The position numbers were made by a program, and so were the translations under genes. This document shows positions 1 through 5,385 of a stretch of 6,576 bases of DNA, piece after piece. The notes beneath the pieces were generated by a model, which saw only the letters and a list, made by a program, of their open reading frames with translations, ran no database searches and was not told the DNA's origin. The DNA lies in contig JAUWQG010000054.1 in the NCBI GenBank assembly GCA_030611185.1, positions 1 through 6,576 of the forward strand, given 5' to 3'. The stretch's first letter is position 1. Every line of letters begins with the position of its first letter. Origin of the DNA: Nitrososphaerota archaeon (lineage in GTDB: Archaea; Thermoproteota; Nitrososphaeria; Nitrososphaerales; Nitrosopumilaceae).

Positions 1-1127
1 CCTATCCTTTGTTTTGTTTTACAGTCTATTGCATGCAAAAATCCTTTGGCAATATCTGCATGAATCAAAGCTGCAAGATCTTTTGCAGTAGAGTTTTCAG
101 GTAATAGTTTTGCATCAGGTAAAACATCACCATTCTTGTTAATCAGTTTTGTTTCATCTTCGACTGGAAATACAACAATAAATTTTAGAGAATCAAATAC
201 TGCAGTATTTAGAATTTTTTGTATGCCAGTAGAATGTATTTTTGTAAATACAGATTTAACAACATCTAAAGCTTTTTTTTGTTGAGGTAAAATTTCTTTG
301 TTTTCTACAATAGAGAAACTCTCATCACCAGGAGAATAATTTACTATTCCACCTTTAGAGGCTTTTCGTAACAACAGTTCTGTCTCTGCACTACATGGAA
401 CAACAGTCGTATCAGAAATTTTTTTGATTATATCAAGATCTTTACAAAGGTCTGCTTTGTTTGCAGCAATTATTATTGGTTTTGTATTTTTTCGCAGTTC
501 TTTTACAAAAGTTTGGATATCAGAATCTTCCCATTCCTTTGGATTTTTTGAAATTAAATTTAGTTTTTGTAATACATCTGAAACTTGATAGTCTTTAATT
601 CCCAAACCTGTGAATCTTTTTGCAATACCATCAGTTAGTTTAGCTCTTTTTTGATCAATTTCTCTAGTAATTTTATCCCATTCTCTTTGAAGTATGTTTA
701 CAAACCATTGATCAAATTCATTTTGTACAAATTCAACATCTTCAAGTGGATCATGTGTACCTACAGGAACAGGCTGTCCCTGAATGTCAGTGGTTCCTGC
801 GATATCAACTACATGGATAAGAATCTCAGCTTGTCTTGCATCATCTAAAAACTGGTTTCCTAGACCTTTTCCTTCATGTGCGCCAGGAACTAATCCGGCA
901 ACATCAATTAGTTTTACAGGAATGAAACGAATCTTGTTTATACATAAAGGATTATCGTGTGGAATCTCAAAGTGTTTGCATGCACAATCAGATTTTACAT
1001 AAGCTACCCCAATATTGGGCTCTATTGTTGTAAATGGAAAATTTCCTGTTGGAACTGGGGTTTCAGTGGCAGCTGAGAAAAAAGTTGACTTTCCAACATT
1101 TGCCTTTCCCAGTAAGCCAATTTGCAT
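1..1127 (-). CDS. ychF: YchF/OLA1-family GTPase (translation-associated), C-terminus cut by window edge
   Basis: The reverse-strand frame opens with ATG at 1127 and stays open for 375 codons to the left edge, so only the end is missing. Near the N-terminus it has a P-loop (GKANVGKS, residues 7-14), then FPFTTIEPN (about 30-38) as the switch region, DVAGLVPGAHEGKG (75-88) as G3, and NKAD (223-226) as G4. NKAD is the usual nucleotide-specificity motif, whereas bacterial YchF and human OLA1 carry altered forms that favour ATP. From about residue 310 onward it matches the C-terminal TGS domain, ending in the family-typical HAIDCKTKQRI. Roughly 20 residues should lie outside the window, given the usual length of near 395. 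A C-A-C with a later Cys (48, 50, 62) resembles the Cys-rich insert of archaeal and eukaryotic members. The family binds the ribosome and acts in translation and stress control; the exact archaeal role is unsettled. It diverges from the AK6-like gene across 73 bp. Family assignment is firm; nucleotide preference is inferred. Confidence 0.95.
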   Translation of the reverse strand, partial: MQIGLLGKANVGKSTFFSAATETPVPTGNFPFTTIEPNIGVAYVKSDCACKHFEIPHDNPLCINKIRFIPVKLIDVAGLVPGAHEGKGLGNQFLDDARQAEILIHVVDIAGTTDIQGQPVPVGTHDPLEDVEFVQNEFDQWFVNILQREWDKITREIDQKRAKLTDGIAKRFTGLGIKDYQVSDVLQKLNLISKNPKEWEDSDIQTFVKELRKNTKPIIIAANKADLCKDLDIIKKISDTTVVPCSAETELLLRKASKGGIVNYSPGDESFSIVENKEILPQQKKALDVVKSVFTKIHSTGIQKILNTAVFDSLKFIVVFPVEDETKLINKNGDVLPDAKLLPENSTAKDLAALIHADIAKGFLHAIDCKTKQRI

Positions 1128-1200
1128 AAACGACAGAAAGGGGATTGTACATATTAGTATTGCAGAAATTGTTTAATGTAGTTTATTCTATTTTCATGGT
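1128..1200. promoter_or_regulatory. Divergent promoter region between the GTPase and kinase genes
   Basis: The 73 bp between the two divergent start codons must hold both promoters. On the plus strand TTTAATG (1172-1178) is centred about 26 bp before the ATG at 1201, the expected TATA distance for a leaderless transcript. On the minus strand ACTAATATG (about 1150-1158) sits at a similar distance from the ATG at 1127. Both boxes are imperfect and the DNA is AT-rich, so the exact elements are inferred. No Shine-Dalgarno-like GGAGG precedes either start. Confidence 0.4.
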
Positions 1201-1752
1201 ATGTCTTATGTTATAACTGGAAATCCTGGTGTAGGAAAACATACCATAACAAATGAAATTGGTAAATTATTACATCTACAAATAATTGATATTAACAGTA
1301 TTGCTCAAGAGTTTGGATTATTTGAAAAAGGTAATGAAACCAATGATGTAGATGTTGCCAAATTAGAGAAAATAATTAAAGATACCATTTTGCATCCGGT
1401 TTTGTTTGTGGGGCATTTAGCACCATATGTTTTAGCACCAGATAAAATAAAAAAAGTTATAGTTTTACGAAAAAATCCATACGACTTGATTTCCATCTAC
1501 AAGAAAAGAAAATACTCTAAAGAGAAAATTAAAGATAATTTAGGAAGTGAAGCTCTTGGAGTTATTTTTCATGATGCAATTTCTCAATTTGGTACTGAAA
1601 AAACTATACAAATAGACGTCACTTCACAAAGCATCCAAGAAACAACTAAAAAAGTAAATGAAGCAATTAAAGGAGAAACTAAGACTGAAGAAGTGGATTG
1701 GCTAACCATGATAGCTGAAAAAAATGATTTAAACGAATTTTTTGCTCATTAA
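1201..1752 (+). CDS. AK6/Fap7-like adenylate kinase (ribosome biogenesis NTPase)
   Basis: This 183-residue protein opens with a P-loop, GNPGVGKHT (7-15), and continues with family-typical segments. These are DINSIAQEFGLF (30-41) in the nucleotide-binding region, GHLAPYV (71-77) at the Walker B position, VIVLRKNP (86-93), and YSKEKIKDNLGSEALGVI (105-122), which matches the conserved helix of human AK6 and archaeal homologues. In eukaryotes AK6/Fap7 binds ribosomal protein uS11 and acts in late small-subunit maturation, with adenylate kinase and ATPase activity; archaeal members are thought to do the same in the cytoplasm. The usual family P-loop is GTPGVGKTT. Here the residue after Lys13 is His, followed by Thr15, which is closer to the GKGT of ordinary adenylate kinases. 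The 1201 ATG is the right start because an overlapping ATG at 1196 is out of frame. tgtA follows 31 bp downstream on the same strand. Family is confident; activity is inferred. Confidence 0.88.
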   Translation: MSYVITGNPGVGKHTITNEIGKLLHLQIIDINSIAQEFGLFEKGNETNDVDVAKLEKIIKDTILHPVLFVGHLAPYVLAPDKIKKVIVLRKNPYDLISIYKKRKYSKEKIKDNLGSEALGVIFHDAISQFGTEKTIQIDVTSQSIQETTKKVNEAIKGETKTEEVDWLTMIAEKNDLNEFFAH

Positions 1753-1760
1753 TTAAATAA
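1751..1760 (+). promoter_or_regulatory. Possible TATA box for tgtA
   Basis: AATTAAATAA begins inside the stop codon of the kinase gene and is centred about 27 bp before the TTG start of tgtA, which fits a leaderless transcript. tgtA could therefore have its own promoter even though it lies close behind the kinase gene. The box is a plain AT-rich string, so chance is a real alternative; no oligo-T terminator separates the two genes. Confidence 0.4.
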
Positions 1761-1783
1761 CGCCTTTGTTGGGAATTAGTTGA

Positions 1784-3295
1784 TTGTTTGAAATTTTAAA
1801 AACTGACTTAGCTGGAAGAATTGGAGTAATTCATACCAATCATGGAAAAATTGAAACTCCAGCATTCGTGCCTGTAATTCATCCTGTTAAACAAACAATT
1901 CCCTCAAAAAAAATTAAAGAAATAGGATTTGAACTAGTAATTACAAATGCCTACATTACTAAAAATAATTATGGAAATGATGCAATAAAAAAAGGGATTC
2001 ACAAGATAATTAATTTTGATGGTGCAATAATGACAGATTCTGGCGGATATCAAGTTCTTGAATATGGTGATGTAGATGTTTTACCTCCAGAAATGGCAAA
2101 TTTTGAAAAAGGAATTTTAACTGATTTTGCAATTCCCTTGGACAAGCCAACAGGGTATGGTCTAGCATGGAAAAAAGCAGAAGCATATGTCAATCATACT
2201 CTAAAAGTTTCAAAAACAACTCTAGAAGATAGAGATGATAACGGTCAGATATGGATTGGTCCAATTCAAGGAGGTGAACATTTTGATTTAGTTGAAAGAT
2301 CGACTAAATCTTTGGTTGATATGGGTTTTAAGATGTTAGCACTGGGAAGTCCAGTAGAGTTTATGGAGTCTTATGAATTCAAATTATTAGCACAAATGAT
2401 AGTGTCAGCAAAAAAACAAATGCCTCACTCAATTCCTTTACATCTATTTGGAGCGGGTCATCCCTTAACGATTCCTTTTGCAGTAGCCCTGGGATGTGAT
2501 ACCTTTGATTCTGCATCATACATGTTATATGCAAAACAAGAGAGATACATCACAGATGATGGGACACGTTACCTCTCAGATATCGTTGTTTTTCCTTGTA
2601 ATTGTGAGATATGCTCCAAATATACCCCCGATGAATTACGACAACTAAAAGGACAAGACAAAATTAATGAAATCGCCATACATAACTTACATGCAATAAA
2701 ACTTGAAGTTGATAAAGTAAAACAGGCCATTTACGAAGGAAGATTGTGGGAATATGTCATAAAAAAGGCAAGGGCTCATCCTAAATTATTTGAAATGATC
2801 GAGGTCTTTATCAATAATTCTGAAAGTTTTACTAAATCAACTCCAAAATTTAAAGAAAGAGCTATTTTTCTTTACGATAAAGATGACCAATATCGACCAG
2901 AAGTTCGCTCATATCATGAGATAGTTAGAAAATTCAAAACTAAGAAAAACGCCATAATCATATTAAAAGAGCCCAACATAAAACCAGGATATTTATCACA
3001 TGATTATTTTGCCCTAAAACAAAAATTCAAAAATATTGAATCATTTCAAGTTTGTTACTACAACCCGCAACTAGGACTGATACCAAATGAAATATCAGAT
3101 ATTTTTCCAGCCGCTCATCATGAGACTGCAAGAGTGATTTTTAATCCAAAAGAATTTTTGGAATTTGAAAAGACTTGGATTAAATTTTTCGAAAACAACA
3201 AATTTTCAGAAATTTATTTTGACAAGAAAGATGAGTTTTTGAAAAACTTTATCAAAGTTCTTCCAAAAGAAATAAAGAAAAAATCTCTTAATTAA
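1784..3295 (+). CDS. tgtA: Archaeosine tRNA-guanine transglycosylase (no PUA domain visible)
   Basis: This enzyme swaps guanine at position 15 of archaeal tRNAs for preQ0, the first tRNA-bound step of archaeosine synthesis. The catalytic TIM-barrel domain covers roughly residues 1-350. MTDSGGYQV (83-91) carries Asp85, and CDTFDSASYMLYA (238-250) carries Asp242, corresponding to the two key aspartates of the Pyrococcus enzyme. The zinc site is CNCEIC with Cys272, Cys274, Cys277 and then His300, with the same 23-residue Cys-to-His step as in Pyrococcus. The protein ends at 503 residues, whereas Pyrococcus TgtA is about 582 with a C-terminal PUA domain. The tail here seems to hold the two middle domains but no PUA. 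The start is TTG at 1784, directly after an in-frame TGA at 1781-1783, so no longer frame is possible, and the first residues (FEILKTDLAGRIGVI) fit the family. It converges on the ferredoxin gene. Function is confident; missing PUA is by length and sight. Confidence 0.95.
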   Translation: MFEILKTDLAGRIGVIHTNHGKIETPAFVPVIHPVKQTIPSKKIKEIGFELVITNAYITKNNYGNDAIKKGIHKIINFDGAIMTDSGGYQVLEYGDVDVLPPEMANFEKGILTDFAIPLDKPTGYGLAWKKAEAYVNHTLKVSKTTLEDRDDNGQIWIGPIQGGEHFDLVERSTKSLVDMGFKMLALGSPVEFMESYEFKLLAQMIVSAKKQMPHSIPLHLFGAGHPLTIPFAVALGCDTFDSASYMLYAKQERYITDDGTRYLSDIVVFPCNCEICSKYTPDELRQLKGQDKINEIAIHNLHAIKLEVDKVKQAIYEGRLWEYVIKKARAHPKLFEMIEVFINNSESFTKSTPKFKERAIFLYDKDDQYRPEVRSYHEIVRKFKTKKNAIIILKEPNIKPGYLSHDYFALKQKFKNIESFQVCYYNPQLGLIPNEISDIFPAAHHETARVIFNPKEFLEFEKTWIKFFENNKFSEIYFDKKDEFLKNFIKVLPKEIKKKSLN

Positions 3296-3310
3296 AAATA
3301 AGAAAAAAAA
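3294..3310 (-). terminator. Oligo-T terminator of the ferredoxin gene
   Basis: Read on the minus strand, a run of eight T (complement of 3303-3310) and a second run of five T (3294-3298) lie 20-40 bases after the ferredoxin stop codon. Archaeal RNA polymerase often stops at such T-runs without a hairpin. The region overlaps the last codons and stop of tgtA on the other strand. Confidence 0.6.
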
Positions 3311-3330
3311 TATGTGCTAAAAGATACAGT

Positions 3331-3633
3331 CTATAAGGCTGCGTCTTCTGCCCAGCCGTTGATGAAGACACCGTTTTTGTGAAGAGGTACTGGTTGTCCA
3401 GCTGTGTAATTCATTGGTCTCATCCAAAAGATTGATTTTGTTGGACATACACCTATGCATGCACCATCAGAAATACATCTCTCTGGGTAAAAGACAAATG
3501 CTTTACCTCTCTTCCAGCCTTCGACTGGTTTTACTCTAAGGACATCAGGACCAAGTGTTGTACAGATTTCTACACATAGTGCACATCCGATACATCTTTG
3601 CTCGTCAATGTCTGGAAGTATTGCGATTGGCAT
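3331..3633 (-). CDS. Two-cluster ferredoxin with an Asp-substituted second motif
   Basis: This 100-residue soluble protein is a bacterial-type two-cluster ferredoxin. The first motif is complete: CIGCALCVEIC with Cys14, 17, 20 and 24. The second is CISDGACIGVCP with Cys53, Cys59, Cys63 and Pro64, but the position that should be the second Cys is Asp56. By analogy with Pyrococcus ferredoxin and 7Fe ferredoxins, that cluster may be [4Fe-4S] with an Asp ligand or a [3Fe-4S] cluster. The motifs are separated by a longer than minimal spacer, and about 35 residues follow the last Cys, ending in NGWAEDAAL. Its likely role is electron carrier; partners are not shown by the context. I chose ATG at 3633 over a TTG at 3642 in the same frame because the TATA box predicts transcription starting near 3639, after the TTG. 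The end of the gene is much richer in G+C (30 of 60 in 3331-3390) than the end of tgtA (12 of 60 in 3181-3240), which may reflect codon bias of a highly expressed gene. Confidence 0.9.
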   Translation of the reverse strand: MPIAILPDIDEQRCIGCALCVEICTTLGPDVLRVKPVEGWKRGKAFVFYPERCISDGACIGVCPTKSIFWMRPMNYTAGQPVPLHKNGVFINGWAEDAAL

Positions 3634-3660
3634 TTTATTCAATTCTTTAATGATGGATTG

Positions 3661-3669
3661 CTATTTAAA
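3661..3669 (-). promoter_or_regulatory. TATA box of the ferredoxin gene
   Basis: On the minus strand TTTAAATAG is a good archaeal TATA box, centred about 32 bp before the ATG at 3633. It predicts transcription starting around 3639, leaving a leader of only a few bases. This supports the ATG start and argues against the upstream TTG. Confidence 0.6.
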
Positions 3670-3680
3670 CCATGATTGAA

Positions 3681-3701
3681 TTTCATAACCCCGTTATGAA
3701 A
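3681..3701. promoter_or_regulatory. Perfect palindrome, candidate operator upstream of ferredoxin promoter
   Basis: TTTCATAAC (3681-3689), spacer CCC, and GTTATGAAA (3693-3701) form a perfect 9+9 bp inverted repeat. It is centred near 3691, about 52 bp before the predicted ferredoxin transcription start and 12 bp upstream of the TATA box, a position where archaeal activators commonly bind. It is flanked by near-identical ATGATTGAA (3672-3680) and ATGATCGAA (3702-3710). No T-run follows it on the minus strand (and only T-poor sequence on the plus), so a dimeric regulator site is likelier than a terminator. The regulator is unknown. Confidence 0.5.
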
Positions 3702-3761
3702 ATGATCGAAAGAAAATCTTTATTGTAAAAACTACATGCGGTCAGAATAAAACAATTTTAT

Positions 3762-3793
3762 AAAAAACAAAAAGATAACGTGTTAAGCACGTT
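3762..3793 (-). terminator. Hairpin plus T-runs ending the 70-residue protein gene
   Basis: AACGTG (3777-3782) and CACGTT (3788-3793) are a perfect 6-bp inverted repeat around a 5-base loop. On the minus strand the hairpin starts at the last base of the TAA stop codon and is followed by five T, a G, and six T (complement of 3762-3773). This looks like an intrinsic terminator, which is less common in archaea than a bare T-run. Confidence 0.65.
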
Positions 3794-4005
3794 TATTTTC
3801 TCATTGCATCGATTTGGCCAGAAGTTACCCAATCGAGTAATTCTGCTGAAGATGGATTAAGTTCTGGTTTTTTATCCATAAGGTTCTTCACCCAAATCCA
3901 GTTAATTTGATTTAGTAGTGGCTTGTTTGCTTCATCGCCTGCACGAGTTTTTGATACGAGTGCTTGGTCTTGTGATTTTATCCACTCATCATAGGTTCTT
4001 CCCAT
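3793..4005 (-). CDS. Small hypothetical protein, 70 residues, unrecognised
   Basis: I do not recognise this protein. It starts at ATG 4005 (MGRTYDEWIKSQDQ) and ends at TAA 3795-3793. It has no Cys, no membrane segment and no signal peptide, a roughly even balance of acidic and basic residues (about ten each), and four Trp (8, 36, 38, 59), which is high for 70 residues. The segment LLNQINWIWVKNLMDKK (30-46) looks helical and amphipathic, and SAELLDWVTSGQID (53-66) probably forms another helix. Coding status is supported by a terminator-like hairpin placed exactly at the stop, promoter-like boxes upstream, and balanced composition. The ferredoxin gene lies on the same strand about 160 bp further on, but the terminator between them argues against one operon. 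A small soluble, perhaps protein-binding, helical protein is the most that can be said. Confidence 0.65.
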   Translation of the reverse strand: MGRTYDEWIKSQDQALVSKTRAGDEANKPLLNQINWIWVKNLMDKKPELNPSSAELLDWVTSGQIDAMRK

Positions 4006-4017
4006 GAGGAACGGATC

Positions 4018-4031
4018 TTAGCTTGCGCTAA
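4018..4031 (-). promoter_or_regulatory. GCAA-tetraloop hairpin before the 70-residue gene
   Basis: On the minus strand TTAGC, GCAA, GCTAA forms a 5-bp stem capped by a GNRA-type GCAA tetraloop, ending 12 bases before the ATG at 4005. If transcription starts from the more distant TATA box, the hairpin would sit at or near the 5' end of the mRNA. A short stem can occur by chance. Confidence 0.3.
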
Positions 4032-4059
4032 TTAAAGCTTTTGTAGATTCTATATTATA
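4029..4059 (-). promoter_or_regulatory. Promoter-like boxes for the 70-residue gene
   Basis: Two TATA-like strings lie upstream of the ATG at 4005 on the minus strand. TTTAATTA (4029-4036) is centred about 27 bp away and would give a leaderless transcript. TATAATATA (4051-4059) is the better box and would give a leader of about 24 bases carrying the hairpin. The sequence alone does not decide between them. Confidence 0.4.
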
Positions 4060-4086
4060 CGTAATGAACGGGACTGTCTTGATAAG

Positions 4087-4095
4087 GTATTAACA
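4087..4095 (+). promoter_or_regulatory. Possible TATA box for the beta-CASP nuclease gene
   Basis: GTATTAACA is centred about 28 bp before the TTG start at 4119, again the distance expected for a leaderless transcript. The match to a TATA consensus is modest. An in-frame TAA at 4083-4085 closes the frame upstream. Confidence 0.35.
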
Positions 4096-4118
4096 TAGAT
4101 TCGAATTCAGAGTATTCC

Positions 4119-5384
4119 TTGGATGTAAAAGTTTTAGGAGCTGCCAATGAAGTTGGTCGTTCTGGTTTTTTAGTAAATTGTAATGGGACAAATTTATTGT
4201 TAGATTATGGAGTATTGTTTGGAAGACGAGGGTCTCCTCCAAAATATCCTTTGCATGTAAAGCCTAAAGATTTGGACGCTATAATTATCACCCATGCACA
4301 CCTTGATCATTCAGGAAATGTTCCATCCTTGTTTGTAAGCGGTAATACCGATGTCTATGCCACACCACCAACCTTTGATTTATCTCAGTTACTCATTGAA
4401 GATATGCTAAAAATTACCAAAGATGCTCAGCCATTTGGATTACCTGAATTAAACAACATGATGAGAAATGCTAAAGAAATTGGTTTTAGGCACAAAATTA
4501 CTAAAGGAAATGCAACATTTGAACTAAGAGAAACGGGTCATGTGATTGGTGGAAGTAGTGTACTAGTTGAATCAGAAAAAAAGAAACTATTCTATACAGG
4601 AGATATCAAAACTCACGGTTCTAGAATGTTACGTGAAGCCGATTTAGATGTTGGAGATATCGATCTTTTAATTATTGAAAGTACGTATTCTCAAACCGAG
4701 CAGATACCAAGAAAAGAATCAGAAAATCAGTTAATTGAGTTTGCAAATGAAGTAATGGATAGAAAAGGAGTATTGTTTATTCCATCTTTTTCAGTGGAAC
4801 GTTCTCAAGAGATTGCATGTATTTTACGAAGTTCAAATTTTAAACACAAAATCATAATGGATGGAATGGCACTCAAAGTAAATGACATTATGTTCCGTCA
4901 TCCAAATTATCTAAGAGATCCTGAAGTTTTTGCTGATGCAATTAATGAGGCTGTTGCAATAAAAGATCATGATAAAAGAAAGCGAGCCATTGAAGAGCCT
5001 TGTGTAGTTATTTCTCCTGCAGGTATGCTGGTTGGAGGAAATGCCACATATTATCTTCAACAATTATCTTTTAATAGTAAAAATGGAATAGCTCTTGTTT
5101 CATATCAAGGCGAAGGGACACCTGGAAAAAAACTTCTAGATACTGGTAAAGTTAACACGCGAGGAAAAGATCTGAATGTTAAAGCAGAGGTAAAGCAATT
5201 CCAATTTTCAGGACATGCAGATAGAAATGAATTGTTTGAAGTGATTAAAAAAATACAAGGCAATCCAAAGGTTTGGACAGTTCATGGAGATACTGAGTCT
5301 TGTGAGAAATTTTCCCAAGAAATTCATGAGCAGTTTGGACTAGATGCCCATGCTCCTGCTGTTGATGAAATCATAACCATTTGA
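4119..5384 (+). CDS. CPSF-type metallo-beta-lactamase/beta-CASP ribonuclease, KH-less (aCPSF2-like)
   Basis: All catalytic motifs of the family are present. Asp29 is in LLLDYG (motif 1), HAHLDH (59-64) is motif 2, His141 in GHVIGGS is motif 3, and Asp162 in YTGDIK is motif 4. Glu187 in IIEST is beta-CASP motif A, His366 in FSGHADR motif B, and His389 in WTVHG motif C. These build a two-zinc phosphodiesterase site for RNA cleavage. At 421 residues it has no N-terminal KH domains, unlike aCPSF1/FttA (about 640), the transcription-termination factor. HAHLDH, rather than the HGHEDH typical of RNase J, favours the aCPSF2-type group. It is a cytoplasmic RNA-processing enzyme; its exact targets are not known from sequence. 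TTG at 4119 is the only standard start available after the in-frame TAA at 4083, and it puts DVKVLGAANEVGRSG at the N-terminus as expected. An ATG at 4123 is out of frame. The glycosylase gene follows after one base. Confidence 0.92.
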   Translation: MDVKVLGAANEVGRSGFLVNCNGTNLLLDYGVLFGRRGSPPKYPLHVKPKDLDAIIITHAHLDHSGNVPSLFVSGNTDVYATPPTFDLSQLLIEDMLKITKDAQPFGLPELNNMMRNAKEIGFRHKITKGNATFELRETGHVIGGSSVLVESEKKKLFYTGDIKTHGSRMLREADLDVGDIDLLIIESTYSQTEQIPRKESENQLIEFANEVMDRKGVLFIPSFSVERSQEIACILRSSNFKHKIIMDGMALKVNDIMFRHPNYLRDPEVFADAINEAVAIKDHDKRKRAIEEPCVVISPAGMLVGGNATYYLQQLSFNSKNGIALVSYQGEGTPGKKLLDTGKVNTRGKDLNVKAEVKQFQFSGHADRNELFEVIKKIQGNPKVWTVHGDTESCEKFSQEIHEQFGLDAHAPAVDEIITI

Positions 5385-5385
5385 A

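Noticed and set aside
651..1002. Two overlapping plus-strand open frames of 65 and 72 codons
   Set aside because: They lie antisense within the GTPase gene, whose minus-strand frame shows all G motifs; their translations resemble no protein and lack promoters.
1305..1496. Minus-strand open frame of 63 codons
   Set aside because: It is the antisense of the AK6-like kinase gene, which has clear family motifs in the plus frame.
3640..3642. TTG as an upstream start for the ferredoxin
   Set aside because: It adds only three residues and lies before the transcription start predicted from the TATA box; the ATG at 3633 fits better.
3702..3761. Possible small RNA between the palindrome and the terminator
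   Set aside because: TTTATAAA strings exist, but I find no stable fold or separate terminator; the 60 bases look like AT-rich spacer.
3643..3792. Mobile element or CRISPR remnant, suggested by repeats in this gap
   Set aside because: Only one palindrome and one pair of 9-base repeats occur; no transposase, terminal repeats or regular spacer array is present.
4064..4093. Nine-codon open frame as an upstream leader peptide of the nuclease gene
   Set aside because: It starts upstream of the predicted transcription start and overlaps the TATA-like box; no coding signal.
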